From: Pedobacter chitinilyticus
GTDB lineage: Bacteria; Bacteroidota; Bacteroidia; Sphingobacteriales; Sphingobacteriaceae
NCBI RefSeq assembly: GCF_003313385.1
Contig: NZ_QMHN01000006.1
Location: forward strand, 47,058 to 111,057
Reading direction: 5' to 3'
DNA length: 64,000 nucleotides
Shown here: one piece after another, positions 6,698-15,176 of the stretch
Layout: the number at the start of each line of letters is the position of its first letter
How positions within the stretch are numbered: position 1 is the first letter of the stretch
Notes under the pieces: model-generated
The model's input: the letters and a program-made list of their open reading frames with translations, nothing else
Told to the model about the DNA's origin: nothing
Databases searched by the model: none
Position numbers and translations under genes: made by a program

Positions 6698-9340
6698 TTA
6701 TATTTTAATTACTTTCTTAGTGCTTGTTACTTTTCCAGCATTTTCTATAGATAAAATATAGGTACCTGCTTGGATATTTTGCACATTAATTTCTTGCAAT
6801 TGGTTACCGCTTACTTTTTTGGTCAACATAACTTGACCTTGAATGTTAATAATCTTGATCACATCTCCATTTACCGCACCCGCAACACTGATATTGTTCT
6901 GCGTCACTGGATTTGGATAAACTGCCACGGCATTGCCTAATGCTATTCTTACCGATTTCACCTCGCTAGGATGCTCTGTACCGTCATGATCAACGCCTAC
7001 CAAACGATAGTAGTTAATTCCTTCTGTTGGGTTTAAATGAGTATAATCATAGTTAAAAATCCCTGCTTTATTGTTGGCGGCAACCGAATAGATTTTTTCA
7101 AAACCATTAGCACTTTTATGCTGTAGAACATATTCTTTCAAATTTACCTCATCGGTAGTTTGCCAAGCCAGTTTCACACTGTTTAAGCTTTCTTTAGCTG
7201 TAAAGCTCAACAATCTCAATGGCAAAGTGGTGTTAGCTTCCCCCACTACAAAAGGAGAAAATGTACTTGTAGTAATTGTAGCGGTATTTGACGTTGCATT
7301 TCCTGTACCAGTAAAAGTTCCATAAGCACCCGAAGCATAAGCTGCAATACCAATTTGCGCATTACCGAAGCCAGCAAAATCAGCACCCTCTAAAGCATTA
7401 TCCCAGCCTAAGGTTAAGTCTACATTGCCGGTTCCCGAAGTACGGTTAATGTTCCAAACAGCATCTACCATTCTCAATTTTTGGGCTGCAGTTAGTGCTG
7501 TTCCATTAGAAGTTGCATCTGTCGTAGCACCTTGAAACACATTGATCTCAAAGTTTGAGATGGCGGTTGGATTTAGGGTTACAGGTGTGTAATGGCCTAC
7601 TGTACCTACTGGAATCAATGTAGATGCAGATACATCAGCTATTTTTAGTACTCCTGTATTGCCACCCGCTGCATTAGTGACAATATATGATGAAGCGTTA
7701 AATGTACCTGTATTGATACTGGTATTGCTCAAACTCAAATTGTCACCTTCCCTCACCGTAAGGATGGCATTGTTTAAGGTTAACTTACCGTTAATGGTTA
7801 CATTTTTGTTTGTGGTGGCAGCTGCATTAAAAGTCACATTTCCCAACGTATTACCTGTTATTGTAGAAAATGGTGCTAAAGTTGATGAGTTAAAAATAAC
7901 GTTTGTCCCCGTTGACAATGTCAAACTTCCATTGGCGTTAATATTAAATCCTCCATCGATACCATTGGTATTAGCTATTTTTAAAGTTGGTGAATTGCCG
8001 ATGACTGCAATCGAATTTCCATTTCCTATAGCAGACTTTGATAAAGTAATGATCCCAGTGCTAGAAGTGCTGATCACATAAGTATTTGGTTGAATTTGCG
8101 GTCCAGTAATTAAATGTCCTGGAGCAACATCCAATGTGTTATAGTCAGCAACATTTGCAAAATTTATAACATTACTACCATCAACTACGGTGGCTGCGTT
8201 AGTAGAGGTATTTACCGCTGCCCTAAATTGCACCCTTCCTGTATTAGCCGAAACGCCATTCCCTATAATTTGATTACCTTGTAAATCAAGAGTACCATAA
8301 ATGTAAGAAATTAGCGCTCCGCCTAAATTAATCGACGAATTTAAAGTAACATTAGCATCATTAGCAATAGATAAAGCACCTAAGTTAAACGTTCCGCTCC
8401 CTGAAATACTTTGAGCTGTTGTACCTAACATCATTAGGTTAGATGATCCAACTCCATTTACGCCAAGAGTACCATTATTCAATACATTTCCTGATACAGG
8501 AGACGGTCCAGTAGGATTTAAAAGTAGTGAAGCACCATTTTCAATGGTCAAGTTTTCTACTCCCAAAAAATTTTCCGAGAGGGTAATCACTGCATTGTTT
8601 CTCACCATTACGTTTCCGAAATTCTTACCGTTAAAAAGCCCTGCCACCGAATTGTTCGCTTCCAAAATGTAATTACTGCCCGATTTCATTTCCGCGACAT
8701 AACCTGTAGAATTATCTCCAAAAGGACTACGTCCACCTTGATAAATTAACGATGTACCGCTATTAAATACGATAGATTTAGTTCCAGAAGCAGAAATGCT
8801 GCTTAAAGGATATTGATTAACAACATTTACATAACACTTACTATTGTTAGAAAATACACATGATCCTGTTGTTGGCACTTGAAGACGTTGAGCTCCTGCT
8901 GTACCTAGAATATATAACTCACTATTGTTGAAAGTAGCGGTTGAAGTAGCCGCTACCGAAAGCACAAAACTACCGCCAGCACCATCAATTAATCTAAGTT
9001 TGCTATTTCCTGTAACTTCTAAGGCGCTGTTAGTTCCATTGCTAAGGGCTAAAGTGGTTGTTCCAGAAGAAGCATTCCTAGTAAAACTAACATCGGCCCC
9101 ATTTTGTAATTGTAGTTTACCTATAGTAGTTCCCCCTATAGTGAATGCAACAGTTACATTATCAAAGATGAGTACATCAGCAGTATTACTCCTAGAAACT
9201 GCTGTACCTCCAGGTGTAAGGCTCCAATTTGTACCCGCAAGAGAAGTTGCTGTAGCTCCTCCTACCCAGTAATAAGTACCTTGTGCAAAGCCAGTAATGG
9301 CCATGCAGCTTAAAATCATTAAAAGTAAAATTCTTTTCAT
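6698..9340 (-). CDS. Large secreted beta-rich protein with T9SS sorting domain
   Basis: An 880-residue protein with signal peptide 1-19 (ending AITGFAQ). Residues about 20-700 are Gly/Asn/Thr/Ser-rich repeats of the form NNGTLGVNG, IENGASLLLN and LTLSTGTNVIF, which suggests a long beta-helix or adhesin-like stack. An FN3-like module follows (about 715-800, with LAWQTTDEVNLKEYVLQH and YYRLVGVDHDG). Residues about 805-880 are a type A sorting domain, starting VYPNPVTQNN and ending KKVIKI, which sends proteins through the type IX secretion system. It may be a surface binding protein for the polymer attacked by the neighbouring lyases. No catalytic motif was recognised. Confidence 0.82.
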   Translation of the reverse strand: MKRILLLMILSCMAITGFAQGTYYWVGGATATSLAGTNWSLTPGGTAVSRSNTADVLIFDNVTVAFTIGGTTIGKLQLQNGADVSFTRNASSGTTTLALSNGTNSALEVTGNSKLRLIDGAGGSFVLSVAATSTATFNNSELYILGTAGAQRLQVPTTGSCVFSNNSKCYVNVVNQYPLSSISASGTKSIVFNSGTSLIYQGGRSPFGDNSTGYVAEMKSGSNYILEANNSVAGLFNGKNFGNVMVRNNAVITLSENFLGVENLTIENGASLLLNPTGPSPVSGNVLNNGTLGVNGVGSSNLMMLGTTAQSISGSGTFNLGALSIANDANVTLNSSINLGGALISYIYGTLDLQGNQIIGNGVSANTGRVQFRAAVNTSTNAATVVDGSNVINFANVADYNTLDVAPGHLITGPQIQPNTYVISTSSTGIITLSKSAIGNGNSIAVIGNSPTLKIANTNGIDGGFNINANGSLTLSTGTNVIFNSSTLAPFSTITGNTLGNVTFNAAATTNKNVTINGKLTLNNAILTVREGDNLSLSNTSINTGTFNASSYIVTNAAGGNTGVLKIADVSASTLIPVGTVGHYTPVTLNPTAISNFEINVFQGATTDATSNGTALTAAQKLRMVDAVWNINRTSGTGNVDLTLGWDNALEGADFAGFGNAQIGIAAYASGAYGTFTGTGNATSNTATITTSTFSPFVVGEANTTLPLRLLSFTAKESLNSVKLAWQTTDEVNLKEYVLQHKSANGFEKIYSVAANNKAGIFNYDYTHLNPTEGINYYRLVGVDHDGTEHPSEVKSVRIALGNAVAVYPNPVTQNNISVAGAVNGDVIKIINIQGQVMLTKKVSGNQLQEINVQNIQAGTYILSIENAGKVTSTKKVIKI

Positions 9341-9399
9341 ATGCGTTTAATATTTGGTATAGGTGAAGGAGCGCTGGTTAAACGCTCCAATTATTTCTT

Positions 9400-10215
9400 T
9401 TATAAGTTTCCGTTGATTTCCAGATTATCCATCCAGGCTTTAGCCATCGTTTCATTACCTTTTGGCGTTACGCCATAAAAAACAAAGCCGTTTAAAGTTT
9501 TACCTGATTCTAAACCTCCACTGGTAAATTCACCAGCCAAGCGCTTACCGTTTACCCAAATGTGATAAGTTCCAGTATTTAATATTTGCTCACCTTCTTT
9601 GCTGTATTTCTTAGCTTCTACACTATTATTACTATATACTTCAATTAAGTAGTCGGTATTTTTTGAGAAAGAAGTGCCTTTTACCGAAGTCCATTTGGCA
9701 CCGTTACGGGTATAAAAGTTGATTTCATTAGCGGCAGATAAATTCCATCTTAAGCCTGCAAAAATCTCTGTGGAAGTTTCCTTAATCCCACCGTTGCCCT
9801 GAAAAAGATCATCGGAATTATCGGAATTGCCATTAGCAAACACCCACTGTCCAGCGGTAGCAGCATCTATTTTAAGGTTGAAACTCGTTTTAGCAACACC
9901 TTCTAAAGTGAGGTTATAAATAGAAAACTTGCTGGTAGTGGTGCCTGCTACAATTTCCAAACCTGCACCTTTGATGAAATCAGCACCGCTTTTCACCAAA
10001 TCAAAAGCACCTGTACCATCTGATGCAGTACGCACCCTTACTTTGATGGCTTTGCTTAAGACTATTTTAGGCAAAAAAGAAGTAGAAGATGCTCCTGGAT
10101 TAGGATTGAAAGTAGCTTCTTTATCTCCAAAATCATAATTGATTACTGGTGCTTGCGACCAAGCAGAAAATGTAAATGTCGAGAGCGCAATAGTTAAAGC
10201 CAAAAGTTTCTTCAT
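9400..10215 (-). CDS. Secreted protein of unknown family in the uronate cluster
   Basis: The start at 10215 is chosen because it gives a clean signal peptide (MKKLLALTIALSTFTFSAWS, cleavage near WSQA). An in-frame start at 10269 would add 18 polar residues before it. The mature part (about 250 residues) opens with APVINYDFGDKEATF and contains YNLTLEG, GTYHIWVNGKRL and AWMDNLEIN near the end, a pattern typical of jelly-roll or laminin-G-like beta-sandwiches. I do not recognise the family. It starts 20 bp after the lyase-like lipoprotein, inside the same transcription unit, so binding or cutting of the same polysaccharide is the natural guess. Confidence 0.75.
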   Translation of the reverse strand: MKKLLALTIALSTFTFSAWSQAPVINYDFGDKEATFNPNPGASSTSFLPKIVLSKAIKVRVRTASDGTGAFDLVKSGADFIKGAGLEIVAGTTTSKFSIYNLTLEGVAKTSFNLKIDAATAGQWVFANGNSDNSDDLFQGNGGIKETSTEIFAGLRWNLSAANEINFYTRNGAKWTSVKGTSFSKNTDYLIEVYSNNSVEAKKYSKEGEQILNTGTYHIWVNGKRLAGEFTSGGLESGKTLNGFVFYGVTPKGNETMAKAWMDNLEINGNL

Positions 10216-10235
10216 CAGTTCTTTATTTAAAGGGA

Positions 10236-11114
10236 TTAGTATTCTGTGATATTGAAATCGTTGAACCAAAGGGTTTCATCTCTTAACATATCTGGTTGAA
10301 GTGTTCTTCTGTAAATACCCCACTTCGGGCGACAGCTGGTGGTATTTTTTCGCCACATTTCGATATTGGTAAATGCTTGCTTCAACAACACCTTGTTATC
10401 ACTAATTCGAGTGATCTGTATTTCGTATTTACCGTCGAAAGAAAAGGTAGCTCTTTCCGTCACCTCCACCCATTGTCCTCTGAAATCGGACAAAGGAACA
10501 GTAGCAATATATTTTTGAGAAGTAGCATCTGTATCACCCGTATGAATGACCTGTAGGATATCACCGCCAGCTTTATATCTAGGCGTTAGCGTGATGATAG
10601 GAAGCGTATTGTCACCATCAATAGGTTTTAGTTGATGAATATGGGTAAAATCGCTAGAAGGCTTGAAACCTGCATCCAATTTAAATTTCCATTTGTACAG
10701 CACCTTTTCATCTTTACTAGCTTTTAAATTTTCTGGAGATCTATCATAGGTTTTGATTTCATTGCGTTGCCGATCTGAGTCTTCACATTTATCATTATCT
10801 GGAGTCACATGAATTTTAAAAGCGAAAACCGTCCTCTTTAAATCCTGATCGTAAACTTGTGTAATATGCTTACCAAAAGCGATGTGACTGCAATCGGGCG
10901 CTTCAATCACATCGCCTGTGCCACCAAAAATATTATTGATTAACTGATAGGTATCAACAGCTGCATTGGCAGTCAACGTTATTCCCTCTGTATTAGCCGT
11001 TTGATTACCACCACCAGCGATCTCCTCTTTTTCAAGGACAGCACTTTTTTGTTTACTACAGGCATAGCTGAAGAAACAAATGCATAATACATAAAGCAAG
11101 TTTTGCTTATTCAT
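10236..11114 (-). CDS. Polysaccharide lyase-like lipoprotein, jelly-roll type
   Basis: The start at 11114 is preferred to one at 11165. The longer frame would translate the two operator palindromes (giving GQPNIGQPN), while the ATG at 11114 begins a lipoprotein signal MNKQNLLYVLCICFFSYAC with the lipidated Cys at 19. The mature protein has SDRQRNEIKTYDRSPE, FTHIHQLKP and RPKWGIYRR. These occur in the order of the RxE, QIH and C-terminal strand motifs of jelly-roll lyases such as PL7, PL13 and PL20, but match none exactly to my eye. It is the first gene after the operator-controlled promoter and likely starts polymer breakdown at the outer membrane. Exact family and substrate remain open. Confidence 0.72.
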   Translation of the reverse strand: MNKQNLLYVLCICFFSYACSKQKSAVLEKEEIAGGGNQTANTEGITLTANAAVDTYQLINNIFGGTGDVIEAPDCSHIAFGKHITQVYDQDLKRTVFAFKIHVTPDNDKCEDSDRQRNEIKTYDRSPENLKASKDEKVLYKWKFKLDAGFKPSSDFTHIHQLKPIDGDNTLPIITLTPRYKAGGDILQVIHTGDTDATSQKYIATVPLSDFRGQWVEVTERATFSFDGKYEIQITRISDNKVLLKQAFTNIEMWRKNTTSCRPKWGIYRRTLQPDMLRDETLWFNDFNITEY

Positions 11115-11128
11115 ACACAAGGATAAAT

Positions 11129-11155
11129 TTGGTTGACCAATATTTGGTTGACCAA
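11129..11155. promoter_or_regulatory. Tandem operator pair upstream of the lyase operon
   Basis: Two identical palindromes TTGGTTGACCAA at 11129-11140 and 11144-11155 lie 15 bp apart start to start. The distal copy overlaps the predicted -7 box by 3 bp, exactly as at 4609-4620. This is the likely site of the GntR-family protein encoded at 3833-4576. Confidence 0.85.
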
Positions 11156-11182
11156 ATTTATACAAATAAAGTTATGAAGCAA
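11153..11182 (-). promoter_or_regulatory. Promoter of the lyase operon
   Basis: On the minus strand TTG (11180-11182), 19 bp and TAAATTTG (11153-11160) fit the Bacteroidota promoter consensus. The predicted start is about 35 bp before the ATG at 11114, and both operators lie at or just after the -7 box, a layout that implies repression. Confidence 0.7.
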
Positions 11183-11279
11183 ATTTTTTAGAAAATTTTA
11201 ACACATAGAATTCCGTAACGTTTTTAATGGGGTAAAAAGAGGATCGGGGCCTTGTGATAGGTGATTTTTAGAATGCAAA

Positions 11280-11359
11280 AAACCTCGTAGGTTTTGAAAA
11301 CCTACGAGGTTTGAGTATCGGTGCTTTAAACTTCGTAAGTTTTAAAAACTGGTGAAGTT
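11280..11359. repeat. Palindromic repeat, two copies (AAACCTCGTAGGTTTT type)
   Basis: AAACCTCGTAGGTTTT (11280-11295) is followed after 1 nt by its perfect complement AAAACCTACGAGGTTT (11297-11312). Each arm is itself a small palindrome (AAACCT-CGT-AGGTTT). A degraded copy, AAACTTCGTAAGTTTT and on, follows at 11328-11359, and another copy lies at 31902-31934. It sits downstream of the 11404-11907 gene and could act as its terminator. Confidence 0.8.
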
Positions 11360-11403
11360 GATTACTGCATAAGAATTAAAATAGTTTATAAAAACAGCGG
11401 ATG

Positions 11404-11907
11404 CTATTTCCTAGCGAAGCGTCCCTCTGCCTCGTTGATGGTTTGTTGCACGAGCTTTTGCAATGCACTGGCTTTGTGACCTATCAAAGGATCTTTGTCG
11501 TAATTGGTAAGGTAGATGATATTTCTGGTCGTGTCGTCGTATACAAATTGGAATTGATAGCGCAGCACTTTTGGATCTTTAAAATTAGCACCTGCATTCG
11601 CTATCGTATCTGGAAGATTAAGCAAATCCTCCTCATCAATTTTACTATGCAGATAAATGACGTTATTGGTACGAAGCTTAAAGTTCTCTTTAATTAAGCG
11701 ATCACGTTGATCTAGGAATTGATAGTTGCCCGTTTTTGAATTATAACTGTTCTGCAAGCTATCGCCTACTCCCCATTGATAGTTAAGGCTTACAAATGCC
11801 ACTGCTTTTTTTCCACCGCTTCTCAGTTTCATCATGTAGTAACCGCCAACCACTGCGATTAGCAATACAGAAGCTATTTTTAAGATGAATTTTTGATTGG
11901 CATTCAT
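11404..11907 (-). CDS. Membrane-anchored protein of unknown function, paralogue B
   Basis: A 167-residue protein with one N-terminal membrane helix (about 8-26, LKIASVLLIAVVGGYYMM) and a polar domain outside the membrane. The domain contains SLNYQWGVGDSLQNSYNSKTG, LLNLPDTIANAGA and LRYQFQFVYDDTTRNIIYL. It is a tandem paralogue of the next gene upstream: the pattern YxWGxGxxLxNSYNSxTGxxxxL, the NLPxxIAN block and LRYxxxFxY are shared. Its ATG overlaps the previous stop by one base (TAATG), which suggests coupled translation. I do not recognise the family. Confidence 0.78.
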   Translation of the reverse strand: MNANQKFILKIASVLLIAVVGGYYMMKLRSGGKKAVAFVSLNYQWGVGDSLQNSYNSKTGNYQFLDQRDRLIKENFKLRTNNVIYLHSKIDEEDLLNLPDTIANAGANFKDPKVLRYQFQFVYDDTTRNIIYLTNYDKDPLIGHKASALQKLVQQTINEAEGRFARK

Positions 11908-12410
11908 TATCTAGCAGCGTTTTCCTTATCGATCAACGTAAGTTCTATTTCCTTTTGCATTTTACCGATGGCACCTTTCATGCGCTCGCTGCCGCTAAAG
12001 TTTGGCAAATAGGTTACTTCTTTAGATTTCTTCTGGTAGTTAAATTTGATGAAATAACGCAATTGCTTAGGATTATTGACATCTGCCTCGTTATTGGCTA
12101 TTATGTTTGGCAGGTTCCAAAATCCCTGAACATCGGCAATGCTATCCAAGTATTTAATATCTCTTTGGCTAAGCTTAACGTTACTTTTCACCAAAGAATC
12201 GTTCTTATTCAAATATTTGAATTCGCCAGTAGCTGAATTATAACTGTTTTCCAATTGCGTACCCGTTCCCCATTTATACTCTAAAGAAACAAAGTATTTT
12301 TCTTGAAACGGTGCATTTTTAATCATTGGCGCATAATATATCACACTGTATATTACAAATGGTACTACTACGCTTAATGTTAAAAAAATCTTTTTCCCTC
12401 TTGAAGTCAT
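11907..12410 (-). CDS. Membrane-anchored protein of unknown function, paralogue A
   Basis: A 167-residue protein with an N-terminal membrane helix (about 8-28, FLTLSVVVPFVIYSVIYYA) and a polar domain containing SLEYKWGTGTQLENSYNSATG, FWNLPNIIANNEA and LRYFIKFNYQKKSKEVTYL. It is the same length as its downstream paralogue and the two appear to come from a gene duplication. The start lies 2 bp after the stop of the symporter gene, so the three genes are almost certainly one transcript. Function unknown; an accessory or sensor role for the symporter is a guess from context. Confidence 0.78.
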   Translation of the reverse strand: MTSRGKKIFLTLSVVVPFVIYSVIYYAPMIKNAPFQEKYFVSLEYKWGTGTQLENSYNSATGEFKYLNKNDSLVKSNVKLSQRDIKYLDSIADVQGFWNLPNIIANNEADVNNPKQLRYFIKFNYQKKSKEVTYLPNFSGSERMKGAIGKMQKEIELTLIDKENAAR

Positions 12411-12412
12411 AT

Positions 12413-13834
12413 TTATTCCGCTACAAAATTCTTCGACGCCTCATCGTCAAACTCACCCTCCCATTTGGCCACTACTACAGTTGCCAAACAATTACCAATT
12501 ACGTTTACCGAGGTTCTAGCCATATCCATCAGCTCATCAATACCTAAAATAGCAGCAATGATAAACACGGGAAGACCGAACTGCTCGGCAGTGGCAATCA
12601 ATACAATTAGCGACGCTCTTGGTACTGCAGCAACACCTTTTGAAGTAATCATCAAGGTAAATGCAATGGCCAATTGTTGTCCTATTCCCAAATGCATTCC
12701 TGCCGCTTGGGCTACAAAGATAGACGCTAAAGAAAGATATAAAGAAGTTCCATCTAAATTAAAGCTGTATCCTGTTGGTATGACGAACGATACAATTTTA
12801 CGTGGCACCCCAAATTTCTCCATATTGCTCATCGCCTTTGGCAAAGCCGCATCTGAACTGGTAGTTGCAAAAGCAATAGAAACAGGTTCTTTTACAGCCT
12901 GTATAAATTTCTTAATCGATATTTTTAAGAAAAGCATGATCGGCACAAATACCGCCAATACAAATACAATTAACGCAATGTATAGGGAACCTAAAAGCAT
13001 GAACAGGTTCTTCAATATATCTACCCCTAAATGACCTACGGTATAAGCCATTGCAGCCCCCACACCAATAGGTGCAAAGTACATGATGAGATTAGTGAAT
13101 TTAAACATTACCTCCGACAAGCTCTCGGCAAAATCTACCAGAGGCTTTCGTTTCTTCTCTTCTACCATCGCTAAGCCAATACCAAAAATCACCGAGAATA
13201 CTACGATTTGTAATACTTTGTTCTCGTACATTGATTTCACTACGTTTTCTGGAAATAGTTCGTAAAAGAAGTGCGCAAATTTATAAACACCGTGTACGTT
13301 TTGTGGTAGTGCCTCTAATTCTGTATCCACTACTTTAGCTGTCGGCAATTGTTGTTGAGGCATTTTCTGAATATCTACGCCAACTCCAGCATGTGTAATG
13401 TTAATTACCGCCAAACCAATGAAAATGGCACATGAAGTAGCGCAAAAGAAATAAAGCATTGATTTCCACGCCATACGGCCTACTTGTTTCAAATCAGAGT
13501 GACCCGCAATACCATATACCAATGTTCCAAAAAGGATTGGACCTACGATGGTTTTCACTAATTTGATGAAGCCTTTGCTAAGAGGGTGTAATGCCGCCGC
13601 GAATTTTGGAAAATCAACACCTACGAATACCCCTAAAAGCATACAAACCAATATCCATGTGGTTAAATTCCTTTTTACTAAGGCGTATCCTATCAACACA
13701 GCTGCTAGGCCCCATCGTGCCGACATCATCACTAGTTCGGACACTTGCACAATCTCGAATTCTTTTAACAAAGTGAGAATTAAAGCAATGGTAATACAAA
13801 TTACGGTGATGAGACCTATTTTAGTTTTTTTCAT
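12413..13834 (-). CDS. Dicarboxylate/amino acid:cation symporter (DAACS, DctA/GltP-like)
   Basis: A 473-residue multi-span membrane protein. It has the family's signature elements: TTSSDAALPKAMSNMEKFG (re-entrant loop 1 serine motif), YSFNLDGTSLYLS (the NxDGT motif of TM7), and MDMARTSVNVIGNCLATVVV in TM8, with Asp and Arg at the substrate site. The IGNCLATVVVAKW ending is close to C4-dicarboxylate carriers of the DctA type, but glutamate/aspartate carriers share most motifs, so the substrate is not certain. It heads a three-gene unit with two unknown membrane-anchored paralogues and is divergent from the ECF sigma gene. Confidence 0.88.
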   Translation of the reverse strand: MKKTKIGLITVICITIALILTLLKEFEIVQVSELVMMSARWGLAAVLIGYALVKRNLTTWILVCMLLGVFVGVDFPKFAAALHPLSKGFIKLVKTIVGPILFGTLVYGIAGHSDLKQVGRMAWKSMLYFFCATSCAIFIGLAVINITHAGVGVDIQKMPQQQLPTAKVVDTELEALPQNVHGVYKFAHFFYELFPENVVKSMYENKVLQIVVFSVIFGIGLAMVEEKKRKPLVDFAESLSEVMFKFTNLIMYFAPIGVGAAMAYTVGHLGVDILKNLFMLLGSLYIALIVFVLAVFVPIMLFLKISIKKFIQAVKEPVSIAFATTSSDAALPKAMSNMEKFGVPRKIVSFVIPTGYSFNLDGTSLYLSLASIFVAQAAGMHLGIGQQLAIAFTLMITSKGVAAVPRASLIVLIATAEQFGLPVFIIAAILGIDELMDMARTSVNVIGNCLATVVVAKWEGEFDDEASKNFVAE

Positions 13835-14061
13835 TTTTTGTTTTTTATTGTGTCTATTTATTCAAAAGGCACAAATTCTATTTGGTTTATTTTGGTTTGT
13901 ACTAAGCTCCCTCAACAACCATAAAAGTTGTATGCTGGGTATCATTAGACCGACAAAAATAAATAAATGCATTAAGCACACAAACATTTATTAATTTAGC
14001 CAGCGTTTATGGTGTAACAATTTAATGTTGCACTGTTCTAATAGACATACAAAAACAGTAA

Positions 14062-14559
14062 ATGGACCGAAAAGATCAGCTTTTTAAGGAAATTTTCGAT
14101 AAAAATTCAAAGAAGATATTTCACTTGTGCTACGGTTATACTGGCGACAAGGATTCGGCGAATGATCTTTTGCAGGAAACGTTTTTAAAGGTGTGGCAGA
14201 ACTTGGATAAGTTCAGAAATAAATCCCTAATATCTACATGGATTTATAGGATTGCCGTGAATACCTGTTTAACTTACTTACGCTCCGAAAAAAGACAGGC
14301 CAAAGATGAACTTACTGATAATATTATAGAGAATAAGATAGAAGAATACTCTGAAAAAAATGAACAGGTAGCCTTGTTGTATAAGTCGATCTCTAAATTG
14401 GAAGAAAATGACCGTTTAATTATCACGATGGTATTAGATGAACTTCCTTACAACGAAATAGCAGATATATCGGGCATTAGTGAGGGAAATTTAAGGGTTA
14501 AAATCCACCGCATCAAACAGAAACTTACTGAAATATACAACCAACATGCAAGAATTTGA
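14062..14559 (+). CDS. ECF RNA polymerase sigma factor
   Basis: A 165-residue sigma-70 family protein with region 2 (about 10-75: FHLCYGYTGDKDSANDLLQETFLKVWQNL) and region 4 (about 105-160: LPYNEIADISGISEGNLRVKIHRIKQKL). The length is normal for an ECF factor with no extra C-terminal domain. The downstream gene overlaps its end by 14 bp, the usual arrangement for a sigma factor and its membrane regulator. It is not next to FecR or SusC genes, so it probably belongs to a different ECF group from the one at 51517. Confidence 0.9.
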   Translation: MDRKDQLFKEIFDKNSKKIFHLCYGYTGDKDSANDLLQETFLKVWQNLDKFRNKSLISTWIYRIAVNTCLTYLRSEKRQAKDELTDNIIENKIEEYSEKNEQVALLYKSISKLEENDRLIITMVLDELPYNEIADISGISEGNLRVKIHRIKQKLTEIYNQHARI

Positions 14560-15145
14560 TCACATAGAAGCATTATGGGCTAAGCATACCGTTGATGTGA
14601 AAATATCTGCCGACGAGATGCTAAAGCAGGCCAAAAAGGATGTAAGCAACATGCGTACCAAGTCGTTACTGAACATTATTGGTATGATGCTTTCTGTTTT
14701 TGCGGTAGCGGCCATTTGGCTTTTCTACGATGTAACGTCTATTTCTACACATTTTGGCATTAGTATAATTATTTTAGCCATAGCAGTTTACACCATTATT
14801 TTATACAGCAACCACCGCGTAATTTCCCGCAACGATTTCACAGAAAACCCCAATATTTTTCTCCAAAAACTAAAAGTGTACCAGTTGCAAAGGCACCAAT
14901 TGTATAACCGACTATATTGGTTTTACGTGATTGCACTTTCTCTGGGTATGGCCCTCTATTTTTATGAAATACTACACAATTTCGAGCTTTGGCTACAAAT
15001 ATTGACTTTGATATTAAGCTTTGGCTGGATCATCTTTTGCTCCACACTGGTTAGAAAAGCAGTCATTAAAAAGGATAAGGAAAGAATTGCACTTTTAATT
15101 GAGAAATTTGAACGCATTAGCGGCCAGTTTAAGGAAACAGAATAA
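14546..15145 (+). CDS. Four-TM membrane protein, putative sigma regulator
   Basis: A 199-residue protein whose ATG lies 14 bp inside the end of the sigma gene. A cytoplasmic N-terminus (about 1-35, with EALWAKHTVDVKISADEMLKQ) is followed by two pairs of hydrophobic helices (about 36-55 and 60-82, then 115-132 and 138-162) and a basic tail. Proteins in this place often act as anti-sigma factors or modulators, but I see no ZAS (HxxxCxxC) motif. The anti-sigma role is inference from the overlap. Confidence 0.72.
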   Translation: MQEFDHIEALWAKHTVDVKISADEMLKQAKKDVSNMRTKSLLNIIGMMLSVFAVAAIWLFYDVTSISTHFGISIIILAIAVYTIILYSNHRVISRNDFTENPNIFLQKLKVYQLQRHQLYNRLYWFYVIALSLGMALYFYEILHNFELWLQILTLILSFGWIIFCSTLVRKAVIKKDKERIALLIEKFERISGQFKETE

Positions 15146-15176
15146 ATTGGCACAAGTTTCGTTCTTGTATGGTTAA

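Noticed and set aside
7659..8081. 140-codon plus-strand frame opposite the T9SS protein
   Set aside because: The hydrophobic composition comes from the repetitive Asn/Thr/Gly codons of the real gene read in reverse.
12465..13034. 189-codon plus-strand frame opposite the DctA-like gene
   Set aside because: It lies wholly antisense to the symporter, whose motifs are intact. The translation is a codon shadow with no domain.
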